A DNA stretch of 64,000 nucleotides from Chitinophaga filiformis (lineage in GTDB: Bacteria; Bacteroidota; Bacteroidia; Chitinophagales; Chitinophagaceae), in the NCBI RefSeq assembly GCF_023100805.1, contig NZ_CP095855.1, forward strand, positions 6,861,001 through 6,925,000, read 5' to 3'. The position numbers were made by a program, and so were the translations under genes. The notes under the pieces were generated by a model that was given only the letters and a program-made list of their open reading frames with translations, searched no databases and was not told the DNA's origin. Below, in pieces: positions 52,922 through 61,098 of this stretch; position 1 is the first letter of the stretch, and every line of letters starts with the position of its first letter.

Positions 52922-53490
52922 CAGCGTATTACTTTTTTTTGTTTTATTATCTGCCTCACTTTATCCTTCGCACGCATGTACTGTGTTTTCACTGTTGACT
53001 CAGAAATATCCAGCATGTTTGCTATTTCTTTGTGTGAGTACTCTTCAAATATGTACAAGTTCAGAACGGTACGGTAACCCGGCGGTAAAACATGTATGGC
53101 ATCCTTTATCGCTGCCACCGTCCATGCAAAATTTTCTTCGTCTACGATCGCGTTATCTTCTTCTATATCTATATTGTCCACTTCTTCAAAGTATACCTTC
53201 TTTCTTCTCAGGTGGCTCAGGCAGTGATTGACCACTATCCGCTTGATCCAGGCTGTCACACTTCCTGCATTCTCCAGGCGCTCAATGTTCCTGAATACCT
53301 GCATAAAAGCCTCCTGCAAAGTATCTTCAGCATCCGCCGGACTCCCTGTCATACGCAAACAGATGTTATACATTGCACCAGAATAGGCGTTGTACAACTC
53401 ACGGAATGCGTGCATGTCTCCCTTTTTACACCGGGATACCAGGTGGTCTGTTATGGTAGTATTGTTCAAGTTGTTGGCTGATGCTTGCAT
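52921..53490 (-). CDS. ECF RNA polymerase sigma factor
   Basis: 189 residues with sigma-70 region 2 (about 20-95; FRELYNAYSGAMYNICLRMTG, DAEDTLQEAFMQVFRNI, AWIKRIVVNHCLSHLRR) and region 4 (about 125-180; LPPGYRTVLNLYIFEEYSHKE, LDISESTVKTQYMRAKDKVR). A short acidic linker (DIEEDNAIVDEE) separates them. It heads the operon that contains the membrane protein and two beta-helix proteins, and probably autoregulates it. Confidence 0.94.
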   Translation of the reverse strand: MQASANNLNNTTITDHLVSRCKKGDMHAFRELYNAYSGAMYNICLRMTGSPADAEDTLQEAFMQVFRNIERLENAGSVTAWIKRIVVNHCLSHLRRKKVYFEEVDNIDIEEDNAIVDEENFAWTVAAIKDAIHVLPPGYRTVLNLYIFEEYSHKEIANMLDISESTVKTQYMRAKDKVRQIIKQKKVIR

Positions 53491-53495
53491 ATTAA

Positions 53496-53521
53496 AGACA
53501 TTATTTCAGAAAAAGGTTGCA
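53496..53521 (-). promoter_or_regulatory. Candidate ECF-type promoter of the sigma operon
   Basis: On the minus strand, TGCAACC (53515-53521) is followed after 15 bp by GTCT (53496-53499), in the style I recall for Bacteroidota ECF promoters. It is only a few bases from the start codon, so the message would be nearly leaderless or the true start is downstream. Confidence 0.4.
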
Positions 53522-53611
53522 CGTAAAGGGGAAGAAATTTGTAGAATCAGGGGGTTAAAAACACTCAGAACATCACAACTATATAAATGCCAATTACTTA
53601 TTTATCAAGAA

Positions 53612-53641
53612 AGGACGCAACCTAAGAATAGGTCACGTCCT
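53612..53641 (-). terminator. Possible terminator of the outer membrane protein gene
   Basis: Stem aggacg / cgtcct with inner acct / aggt and a 6-nt loop. The minus-strand T-run is weak. The gap 53491-53676 also holds the sigma promoter. Confidence 0.4.
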
Positions 53642-53676
53642 GTTCCATCCTTATATATACCTAAAAAAAGGTCATA

Positions 53677-56139
53677 TCAGTTTCCGTCCTTTACGCGGTT
53701 CTGTTCGTCTTCCAGGCCGGTTTTACGGGTACGTGCCGCTTTAATGCTGGTATTTCCGAAACGGTAGCTGAAAGACAGTCTGAACTGCTGGCTTTCCCAT
53801 TTGCTTCTTACACCGGTATAACGGCCACCATTTTCAAAACTTCCGCGGAAACGCTGCATATTAAAAACATCGCTTACATTGAATTTAATACTTCCTTTCT
53901 TGTGCAGGACCTGTTTGGATACACCCATGTCAACGGCTGCCATTGATTTCATTCTGAACAGGCCTTCATCAGCGATCTGTGGAGAAAGGTAGAAGATACT
54001 TACTTCGGCGCCGATACCTGCAGGTAAAGTGAAGGTCTGCTGGCTGCGTCCCATAAATCCGCCACCGGAAACAGTTACCAGGCGGGCGTCCACCATCGTC
54101 TGGAACTTGTTGTAGTATGCTGACAGGTAAGTAAAGCTGCTCCACCATTTGGTGATCGTAACCGGGAAAGAAACGTTCAGGTTTACGATGTCTGATTTCG
54201 CAACGTTCAGGTATTTATAGCGGAGCGTCAGTGTATCGCCTGTCACCACATCCTTATCTGCTTCGATGATCTGCGTAATCTTGTCTTTGGTATGTGTATA
54301 GCCAACTGAAGTAGTCAGGAAATGTTTAAACGTATGTGTCAGCTCGATATTGTTAGAGTATGAAGGTCTCAGATAAGGATTACCAGCCATGATAGTATAT
54401 CTGTCCAGGTATATCTCGAATGGGTTCAGATCTTCATAATCAGGTCTCTGCAAACGGCGGCTGTAAGAGATGCCCAGCTGATGGTCCTTTGCTGCGTCAT
54501 AGCTGACAAAGACACTTGGGAAGAGATTGAAGTAGCTGGTATCTGTCACCCGGTTGATCGTAATGGAATTACCTTCCACATTGCTCTGTTCAGCGCGTAA
54601 ACCTAACTGTACATTGACCTTTTTGAACTGTTTCTGGAAATTGATGTACGCTGCATTTACATTCTCTTTATAGATAAAATGATTGGAGCGGTTCTTATCA
54701 TATATCCAGTTACCGTTACGCAGGGAATCAAATTTTACATCGTTATCCGTTTTTACAAAGCTCAGTTTAAAACCAGCTTCGAACTTGGCCTGATGAGGTA
54801 AAGGATGAACATAATCAGCTTTGATGGTTTTAATATCGATTGTATTAGGCTGACTATTACGTGAGGTATCGCCATGCATATAATTCTTACCAGCCGGATC
54901 CCATATAGTAGAGTAAATGCTGTTTCCCTGCCTGTCTGTGTTGCGTGCATAGTCCAGGTCCACATTCAACTCCTTCCCTGTTGTATCAAGAACAGCCCTG
55001 TAGTTCACGTTGTAAGCCCATCTTCTCCAGGTTCCCTTATTGAAGGTATTTGTCTTCAATGTTGAATCTATCGTTTCTCTACCTCCTATCAGTGTAGTAG
55101 CTTCGGCTGGTTCGTCCGAGTTCCTGAAACCAGCATCTACCATTACGCCGATCGTGTTGTTCTTATTGATGAAATAGTCCATACCAACTTTAGCGCCGTG
55201 ATAGTCTGATTTCCTGTGCCGGATATTCTGCTGATCGAATACGGTGTATTTACCATCAGTAGTACCTGTGCGATAAAGTCCCAGATGCTGTTGATTCTCC
55301 CGGTGGTTATAGTTATAAGATCCGAAGAGATTGAACTTCTCATTGCGGTGGTTCAGGTTCAGCGATCCGCTCCATTTTGGTGTCAGGCCATAGGCACCGG
55401 ATATTGATAAGTTACCGTTGGTACCTACTGTTCTGTTTTTCTTCAGTTTGATGTTGATGATCCCGGCGTTGCCCGCTGCATCATATTTGGCGGAAGGATT
55501 GGTGATCAGTTCAATTTGCTCAATATTGCTACTGGGCATACTTTTCAGCAGCTGGGCAACGTCCTGGGAACTCATGTTAGTGGGCTTGCCATCAATCATA
55601 ATAATGACGCCACTCTTATTTTTGAGGTTGATATTATCGTCTTTATCGATCGTAATGCCGGGCGACTTTTCCAGTACGTCCATAGCCGTACCGCCTGCGC
55701 CGATAATGCTGGCTTCCACGTTAACTACCATTTTATCGGCCCTCTGCTCTACGAACGGCTTTTTGGCAGTTACGTTCACTTCTTTAAGATTCTTTGCATC
55801 TGTTCCCAGTGAAAGCGTCTCTATTGTTACAGGTGAACTGCCCTTAATTTCAAAAGGTTTGCTAAAAGCTTTTGTCATACCTACATAGGCAGCGGCGATC
55901 AGGTACTTACCCTGTTTCACCTGCTCAAATTCATATTGACCATTGATGTCGGCAATAGCCCCTTTTACCAGGGAAGAATCTTTCGCTTTTAATAAAGTAA
56001 TGGTGGCAAATTCAACAGGTTTATTGCCTGTCTGTGTGACGCGGCCAGCAATCCTGGCGGTCTCAATGGTCTGTGCCTGGGTGGTTTTGATGCTGCACAG
56101 TAATAAAATAGAGGCCAACAATGTAGTAGTCGATTTCAT
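53677..56139 (-). CDS. Outer membrane beta-barrel protein with CarboxypepD_reg and plug-like domains
   Basis: 820 residues. A signal peptide (about 1-22) precedes a CarboxypepD_reg domain (about 25-110; ARIAGRVTQTGNKPVEFATIT, DINGQYEFEQVKQGKYLI), a TonB-plug-like region (about 130-220; MDVLEKSPGITIDKDDNINL, DGKPTNMSSQDVAQLLKSMP, EQIELITNPSAKYDAAG) and a long barrel (OMP_b-brl_3 style) ending LSFSYRFGNTSIKAA plus a polar tail. Such proteins usually lack a strong TonB box and are annotated as outer membrane beta-barrel family proteins. The transported ligand is unknown. Confidence 0.88.
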   Translation of the reverse strand: MKSTTTLLASILLLCSIKTTQAQTIETARIAGRVTQTGNKPVEFATITLLKAKDSSLVKGAIADINGQYEFEQVKQGKYLIAAAYVGMTKAFSKPFEIKGSSPVTIETLSLGTDAKNLKEVNVTAKKPFVEQRADKMVVNVEASIIGAGGTAMDVLEKSPGITIDKDDNINLKNKSGVIIMIDGKPTNMSSQDVAQLLKSMPSSNIEQIELITNPSAKYDAAGNAGIINIKLKKNRTVGTNGNLSISGAYGLTPKWSGSLNLNHRNEKFNLFGSYNYNHRENQQHLGLYRTGTTDGKYTVFDQQNIRHRKSDYHGAKVGMDYFINKNNTIGVMVDAGFRNSDEPAEATTLIGGRETIDSTLKTNTFNKGTWRRWAYNVNYRAVLDTTGKELNVDLDYARNTDRQGNSIYSTIWDPAGKNYMHGDTSRNSQPNTIDIKTIKADYVHPLPHQAKFEAGFKLSFVKTDNDVKFDSLRNGNWIYDKNRSNHFIYKENVNAAYINFQKQFKKVNVQLGLRAEQSNVEGNSITINRVTDTSYFNLFPSVFVSYDAAKDHQLGISYSRRLQRPDYEDLNPFEIYLDRYTIMAGNPYLRPSYSNNIELTHTFKHFLTTSVGYTHTKDKITQIIEADKDVVTGDTLTLRYKYLNVAKSDIVNLNVSFPVTITKWWSSFTYLSAYYNKFQTMVDARLVTVSGGGFMGRSQQTFTLPAGIGAEVSIFYLSPQIADEGLFRMKSMAAVDMGVSKQVLHKKGSIKFNVSDVFNMQRFRGSFENGGRYTGVRSKWESQQFRLSFSYRFGNTSIKAARTRKTGLEDEQNRVKDGN

Positions 56140-56230
56140 ATAAGGATGATTTAATTTATTATAAGCTTCATTTCAATTCGTTGCTACTATAGAACCGTTC
56201 TTAGTACAGAACCTTTCTTAAACAACTACA

Positions 56231-56275
56231 GTGTAAAGGTAGGTATTGTGCATTGCATAGTACATAGTTTTACAC
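56231..56275. promoter_or_regulatory. Inverted-repeat control region upstream of the outer membrane protein gene
   Basis: Outer arms gtgtaaa / tttacac enclose a TGCATTGCATAGTACATAG-like core and a minus-strand TACCTTTA that resembles a -7 element. The 298-bp gap 56140-56437 otherwise contains only a terminator. The core resembles sites I associate with PadR-type repressors; this is uncertain. Confidence 0.35.
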
Positions 56276-56384
56276 AAGCGGTAACCAGGTAGGGATGATT
56301 GGCAAAAGTTTAACAAAGGTGACAGGAGGATGCTTACTAAAGACGAACGAGGTAGCGTTTCGTTACAGGATTGGCATAATAAAA

Positions 56385-56415
56385 AAGGCATTGCCCGTTA
56401 AAAAAGCAATGCCTT
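56385..56415 (-). terminator. Terminator of the lgt-hemerythrin operon
   Basis: A perfect 10-bp stem (aaggcattgc / gcaatgcctt), an 11-nt loop and a minus-strand T-run. Confidence 0.85.
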
Positions 56416-56437
56416 GATAATTATAAGGTTAGCGGAC

Positions 56438-56863
56438 TCAGGTCCAGTTGATTGCTTCCAACACTTCCGGGAGCTCCGTCTGCAGTTTCTCAAAAAATAC
56501 CCTTTCCTCCTTTCTTATATGTGCTTCCAGGCTTCTGGCCAGCAAATCCATTGCGTTAATCATGTCGGTATTTTCAGTGAGAGCGCTGTACATCCGGGAG
56601 ATCTGCTGGTGCTCCTGTACCAGGTCTTTTATTATTTCATCTATCTCCGGGTGACGGCCGGCGCATACTTCAAAAAGATATTCCTCCTTCTGGATATGTG
56701 GGACCATTACTTCCTGGAAGACTTTCACAATATAGGCCAGCTTAGCATCGGTTTCCAGAGGAAAACCTTCATATGCGGCGGCATCATTCTTAAGGTACCG
56801 GCACACGAACAGCAAACGCTGATGTTCCTGTGACAGTGGTATCAGGACCGGGTGACGTTGCAT
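56438..56863 (-). CDS. Hemerythrin HHE domain protein
   Basis: 141 residues, all helical, with iron-ligand candidates typical of HHE proteins: His in LSQEHQRLL, His-x3-Glu in VPHIQKEEYLFE, His in LVQEHQQISRMY, and His-x3-Glu in EAHIRKEERVFFE. Such domains bind a di-iron centre and may sense oxygen or handle iron. The gene starts two bases after the lgt stop, so it is the second gene of that operon. The functional link to Lgt is not obvious. Confidence 0.88.
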   Translation of the reverse strand: MQRHPVLIPLSQEHQRLLFVCRYLKNDAAAYEGFPLETDAKLAYIVKVFQEVMVPHIQKEEYLFEVCAGRHPEIDEIIKDLVQEHQQISRMYSALTENTDMINAMDLLARSLEAHIRKEERVFFEKLQTELPEVLEAINWT

Positions 56864-56865
56864 GA

Positions 56866-58164
56866 TCAGACTACTGGTTTTGCTGCTTTATATATTTTAC
56901 GGCAATACCAGACTAATGCGGCGCCACCTATTACCATTAAAGAAGATATTATTTCTGCCTGGGTGGGATGAAATCCGAAGATGTCATATTTCGTGTTCAC
57001 CCTGATCTTTTCAATGAAGAAACGTTCTACTCCATTCATTATCAGGTATATACCAAAAATAACGCCCGGAACGGTGATCTTTTTGCGGAGACTCCATAAT
57101 ACAGCGAACAGTAAAAGGCAAACAATGATCTCATACAGTGCAGTCGGATACACTGCTATAGGCAGTACATTACAGTACTTACCGGTGCAACCTGCCATCT
57201 GTACACCTTCATTGATCACATTGTGCGGATAGCCATAGGCAAAGAACCAGTCAGGCAGGAAGCTTAAGCCACCAGGCTTGGTAAACGGCGCATGAGGTAT
57301 ATGCTCCAGCATGCCATACTGCCTGGTAAAAAACTGTTCGTTCGCTTTCACCACTTCCTGGAATTTTGAAGGATCCACAGCATGCACTTTGCCTGCTGCG
57401 TCGGTGATGTAGCTGCTGTTATATATACCCCAGTCACCATCTCCGGAAAAGTGGCATCCCATACGGCCCACGCCATAAGCCAGCATAAGCCCCGGCGCTG
57501 CACTATCTATCAGATGCCAGATATTAATACCTTTCTTCGCTGCGTAACGTATAATAACTATGGAAGCGAGGATAAGTCCACCGTAAAAAGTAAGACCACT
57601 GAAAGACAAGAGTGCGCCTACAGGGTCCTGCACAAAATCGCCCCAGTTCTCCAGGTTATGAAAGATCTTGGCGCCCAGCAGACCGGCAACAGCCGCCATG
57701 ACAGTAAAATCCGGCACCCGCTGATGAGGCATGATCGTTATTGTCTCTTCCTTCGGCTTTGGTAACTCCTGCTTCTTTGCAGATCTGTATTTCAGATAAG
57801 CGAAAAGGCCTCCTGCTACAATTCCTCCCAGGAAGTTTCCGCGGGAAGATAATATATATGACTGGAGATCCTGGGAAGCTTCCCCCCATTCGAATGCCAA
57901 TCCTAATATCTTGTATCCTACCACAAAGCCCAATACGCCATGGATCAGTACTTCGCTCATGTTAACCGGCTTACCGGTGATAACTTTTTCCGGTACTCCT
58001 GTAAGCCAGCCTAACTGCTCTCTCCTTTTCAGCTCACTTGTCAATACATAAGCAGCGGCCAGAAAAGCAACGGCAACAAAAAAACCGAATGTCTGCAGAA
58101 GTTTGAGTAAAGGGATGTCTACACCGAAAAGGTCGTGAAACGCGTAATATAAATTAGGATACAT
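56866..58164 (-). CDS. lgt: Prolipoprotein diacylglyceryl transferase
   Basis: 432 residues from the ATG at 58164. It attaches diacylglycerol to the lipobox Cys of prolipoproteins in the inner membrane. The Lgt core motifs are GVGRMGCHFSGDGDWG and NGVERFFIEKIRVN, and there are about seven or eight membrane helices. It is longer than typical 260-290-residue Lgt proteins because of an insertion between the motifs (about 245-320, with FHIPHAPF-like residues), a feature also seen in other Bacteroidota. Followed by a hemerythrin gene; many lipoprotein genes in this window depend on it. Confidence 0.92.
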   Translation of the reverse strand: MYPNLYYAFHDLFGVDIPLLKLLQTFGFFVAVAFLAAAYVLTSELKRREQLGWLTGVPEKVITGKPVNMSEVLIHGVLGFVVGYKILGLAFEWGEASQDLQSYILSSRGNFLGGIVAGGLFAYLKYRSAKKQELPKPKEETITIMPHQRVPDFTVMAAVAGLLGAKIFHNLENWGDFVQDPVGALLSFSGLTFYGGLILASIVIIRYAAKKGINIWHLIDSAAPGLMLAYGVGRMGCHFSGDGDWGIYNSSYITDAAGKVHAVDPSKFQEVVKANEQFFTRQYGMLEHIPHAPFTKPGGLSFLPDWFFAYGYPHNVINEGVQMAGCTGKYCNVLPIAVYPTALYEIIVCLLLFAVLWSLRKKITVPGVIFGIYLIMNGVERFFIEKIRVNTKYDIFGFHPTQAEIISSLMVIGGAALVWYCRKIYKAAKPVV

Positions 58165-58340
58165 AGCCAAAAAAAAATTGGTGATCTGAATTTTCCTATG
58201 AACAAAGCCGAATTAGTCAAATGGAAAATCAAACCACCAAAGTAAGCTGTAAAAATCACAAATTCCAAATCATAATTCCTTTTTCTATTGCGTAAACAAT
58301 ATAATAACAACAGAAAAAAGAATTACGATCCGGATAAGTT

Positions 58341-58754
58341 CTAGCAGTATTGCTCGAAAGCGTCAACCAGGTTTGCCGCAATCATCTGCGCTGGACGACC
58401 TTCGATCATATGACGCTCAATAAAGTGTACCAGCTGACCATCTTTAAACAAAGCGATCGCAGGTGAGGACGGAGGGTAAGGTAACAGGTGAGAACGGATC
58501 TGTTGTACAGCCGCCATATCAAATCCTGCAAAGCTGGTTGTTAACCTGTCCGGTTTCTTCTGGCTATGCGCTACAGCCAGTAACACACCCGGACGAGCAG
58601 TACCTGCAGAGCAACCACAAACTGAATTGATCATTACCAGTGTAGTTCCTTCTTTCTTTAAAGTCTCATCTACTTTTTCCGGTGACAGCAATTCTTCAAA
58701 GCCATTATCTGTCAACTCTGCCTTCATTGGCATTACAAGTTCTGCTGGATACAT
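58341..58754 (-). CDS. BrxA/BrxB-type bacilliredoxin
   Basis: 137 residues from the ATG at 58754. The thioredoxin-fold active site is CGCSAGTARPG, the CGC motif of YphP/YqiW bacilliredoxins that remove bacillithiol from oxidised proteins. Other conserved parts are PPSSPAIALFKDG and the terminal EQYC. An upstream frame adds 12 residues but is less likely. Stands alone; the 176-bp gap to lgt and the 229-bp gap to hsp20 contain no other gene. Confidence 0.92.
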   Translation of the reverse strand: MYPAELVMPMKAELTDNGFEELLSPEKVDETLKKEGTTLVMINSVCGCSAGTARPGVLLAVAHSQKKPDRLTTSFAGFDMAAVQQIRSHLLPYPPSSPAIALFKDGQLVHFIERHMIEGRPAQMIAANLVDAFEQYC

Positions 58755-58983
58755 ATAACTACAATTTTTTTTGTTCGATAGTTTCCACAAAGTTAATCAT
58801 AAGCTGATAAATAGAAAAACATGAATGAATATGCCTTATTGACATCAAAAAATAAGCAAAAACGACAAAAAGTCCGACACCTAAGCCCATATTATAGCAA
58901 AATAGCAGATTTAACGCCATGGTATTCCGTTTGCATATACCATCTCGAACAAAATTTAAAACAAACACTAAAACTTATAAACT

Positions 58984-59439
58984 ATGACTTTCGTAAAATT
59001 CAATCAGGCACCTGCAGTAAAATCCTTCGGCGGTTTAGTAGAAGAAATTTTTAACAACGCCGGTTTCAACAAAGCCTGGAAGGACGATTTCCACACAAAT
59101 GATTTTTACGGCGCTTATCCCCCTGTGAACATCACAGAAACTAAAGACGCCTACCAGGTGGACCTGCTGGTTCCCGGTTTATCTAAAGAAGACTTTAAGA
59201 TCAATCTGGAAAACAAGACCCTGACTATCAGTGCAGAGAAAGCCGCAGAAAGCAAAGATGAGAACCAGAAACAATTACGCAGGGAGTTCAGCTTCCGTTC
59301 ATTCAAACGCTCTTTTACCCTGAATGAGCAGGTGGATGCTGAAAAGATCCAGGCTAAATATGAAAATGGTATCCTCAAATTGCAACTGGCGAAGAAAGAA
59401 ACTGTGCAGGACGCAGCTAAAGTGATTGTAGTAGAATAA
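58984..59439 (+). CDS. Hsp20/alpha-crystallin family small heat shock protein
   Basis: 151 residues. The alpha-crystallin domain (about 45-140) has PPVNITETKDAYQVDLLVPG, KEDFKINLENKTLTISAEK and the C-terminal AKYENGILKLQLAKKE. An N-terminal arm (FNQAPAVKSFGGLVEEIFN) and a short V-V-E tail complete it. It is an ATP-independent holdase for unfolding proteins. Divergent from the bacilliredoxin gene; both may respond to stress. Strong terminator follows. Confidence 0.95.
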   Translation: MTFVKFNQAPAVKSFGGLVEEIFNNAGFNKAWKDDFHTNDFYGAYPPVNITETKDAYQVDLLVPGLSKEDFKINLENKTLTISAEKAAESKDENQKQLRREFSFRSFKRSFTLNEQVDAEKIQAKYENGILKLQLAKKETVQDAAKVIVVE

Positions 59440-59460
59440 GAGAAAGGTTGAATAAGTGTG

Positions 59461-59492
59461 AAATCCCCTCCCATACCGGGAGGGGATTTTTT
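59461..59492 (+). terminator. Terminator of hsp20
   Basis: A perfect 12-bp stem (aaatcccctccc / gggaggggattt) with a 5-nt loop and six T. Confidence 0.9.
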
Positions 59493-59586
59493 ATTTTACC
59501 CCCACGAAAATTCCCCAATAATTCACACAAACGTTGAAGAGCGAAACTGTTTTTATAGGATAATTTGCCATACAACTATATGGGCT

Positions 59587-60426
59587 ATGCCGCAACTGTT
59601 CAAAAAAATATATACACTGGCAGTTAAAATCTACCGCAACACTGAAGATGCGGTGATTGGCAACGCTTTACATATTAGTACAGACTCCAGGGAACGATGT
59701 AATGCGCGCTTATTATTTGATTATCTGTTCTTCCATCTCTTACTTTTAATCCCTGTATCCCTCATTGGTTTGTATACACATAATACAACGGAACTGTTAC
59801 TTATCGTTGCCTTTCTGATCTCCCTGGGAGGCTGCCTGATAATGGTCCGCAATGGGGTGCCGGTCAAGACAGTAAGTGTTATTGCAGCTTTTGTTACATT
59901 CATCATGCCCGCCATCTGCTCTTTTTTCAATAACCAGGATCTTTCCCTCAGATATGCCATGGTCTGGGTACTGAGCATCCTGTTTTGTTATATTACCACT
60001 AACATAGCGGCAACGCTGGCCCTCGGTGGACTACTCTGCAGTTACCTGAGCCTGGTGGCCTGGATGAAAGTACATAATATAACCACCTATGTAATGCCGG
60101 GTTTTACACCAGAACAGAGCTTTATTTTTACCCCGGTACTCGCCGGCTTTTATATCATATTCCTTATCAGGGTCTTAGGCGCTCACTACCGGAATATTTT
60201 TATATCGGAGCATGAACGCACCCTTCAGAAGCAGAAGCAACATTCCTCTTTGCTGAGCCAGCACCTGACCAAGCAATTCATTATCCTCAAAGGACTTTCC
60301 CGTTCCGGAAAATCCAAATACCTGGACGGAAACCGGGAACTGCTGGAAGCCTGCCTGATCGAAATTGAAAAGCAATGTGAAAGTGCCATAGATTACCTGG
60401 ATAATGGGCCGCACCCGGAGAGTTAA
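59587..60426 (+). CDS. Hypothetical multi-pass membrane protein
   Basis: 279 residues from the ATG at 59587; the frame extends upstream into the hsp20 terminator and is not used. About six hydrophobic segments lie between residues 40 and 200 (LLFDYLFFHLLLLIPVSLIG, LLLIVAFLISLGGCLIMV, TVSVIAAFVTFIMPAICSFF and others). A charged cytoplasmic tail (about 200-279) is coiled-coil-like (SEHERTLQKQKQHSSLLSQH). The layout resembles sensor domains of kinases or cyclases without an output domain. No family recognised. Confidence 0.75.
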   Translation: MPQLFKKIYTLAVKIYRNTEDAVIGNALHISTDSRERCNARLLFDYLFFHLLLLIPVSLIGLYTHNTTELLLIVAFLISLGGCLIMVRNGVPVKTVSVIAAFVTFIMPAICSFFNNQDLSLRYAMVWVLSILFCYITTNIAATLALGGLLCSYLSLVAWMKVHNITTYVMPGFTPEQSFIFTPVLAGFYIIFLIRVLGAHYRNIFISEHERTLQKQKQHSSLLSQHLTKQFIILKGLSRSGKSKYLDGNRELLEACLIEIEKQCESAIDYLDNGPHPES

Positions 60427-60532
60427 GGTCAAGTCCGGCGCATACACGTCCGTGTGAGTACTAAGTAATGATGGTAAGGAATCATTACGAAAATTACAAC
60501 TTTCGGGTATTTCCCACCTTTCAGAACCACCT

Positions 60533-60781
60533 TACCTTTGTTATGTAAACAAACAGGGTCCTATTCTCCCTATACACCAACTGATTCTCTTTCTCCCTAT
60601 ACACCACACCTTTTTATCCCTTCTTGGTCTTATTTTCCTATATGCTTTTGATGGTAAACCTATGCCGTGAAATGCCCGGGAATAAAATCCCAGGGAAACA
60701 CGTGGCCCGCTTTAGCGGGTCGAATGCAGGGGGATTTAACTCACCGCATTTCAGCCCGCCTCTGGCGGGCTGAGTGTTTTT
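60533..60781 (+). ncRNA. Candidate structured small RNA or intergenic element
   Basis: A perfect -7 element TACCTTTG (60533-60540) precedes about 240 bp with no reading frame that looks coding, ending in a strong terminator (cagcccgcc / ggcgggctg, 60752-60772, then T-run to 60781). Within it, TGAAATGC (60668-60675) pairs with GCATTTCA (60746-60753) and encloses hairpins at 60675-60695 and 60706-60719. No -33 box is clear. It could be an RNA or an interspersed structured repeat. The rest of the 672-bp gap holds a GC-rich hairpin near 60825-60845 and the 11-bp repeats. Confidence 0.4.
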
Positions 60782-60857
60782 AACCCGGTGGATGTCCGGA
60801 AATTGCTGGTAAGGACATATTCCAGCCCCCAAAATACCGGGGGCAGCCCCGACATAT

Positions 60858-60912
60858 ACCAGGCGCATACCAGGCGCATACCAGACGCATACCAGACGCA
60901 TACCAGACGCAT
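60858..60912. repeat. Five tandem 11-bp units (reverse of ATGCGTCTGGT), copy B
   Basis: Five head-to-tail units of accagacgcat or accaggcgcat. The reverse complement is preceded by ggtttttgcggag, almost the same flank as copy A at 19844-19898. Neighbouring minus-strand reading frames across this stretch are artefacts of the repeat. Confidence 0.85.
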
Positions 60913-61049
60913 CTCCGCAAAAACCCGGATGTCTTGGTACAGAAAAAACCTTACAGTTAACCTATCGAATGTAGAATCAGCTTTACAATGTCTTAGTACA
61001 CACAACGCATCTCCGGTTAATTGAGATACCCAGCCTATAAAAATGAAAA

Positions 61050-61071
61050 ACCCCGCGAGAAGTCGCGGGGT
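61050..61071 (-). terminator. Terminator of the arginine decarboxylase gene
   Basis: A perfect 9-bp stem (accccgcga / tcgcggggt) with a 4-nt loop and a minus-strand T-run, 28 bp after the stop. Confidence 0.88.
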
Positions 61072-61098
61072 GTGTCAGTGGATTACTAACCCATTTTT

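Noticed and set aside
58119..58310. 63-codon minus-strand frame upstream of lgt
   Set aside because: It overlaps the lgt start in another frame and is AT-rich intergenic sequence.
60638..61005. Minus-strand frames around 60.6-61.0 kb with repeated MRLVC and YAPG segments
   Set aside because: They read through the 11-bp repeats and hairpins; the repetition in the protein is caused by the DNA repeat.
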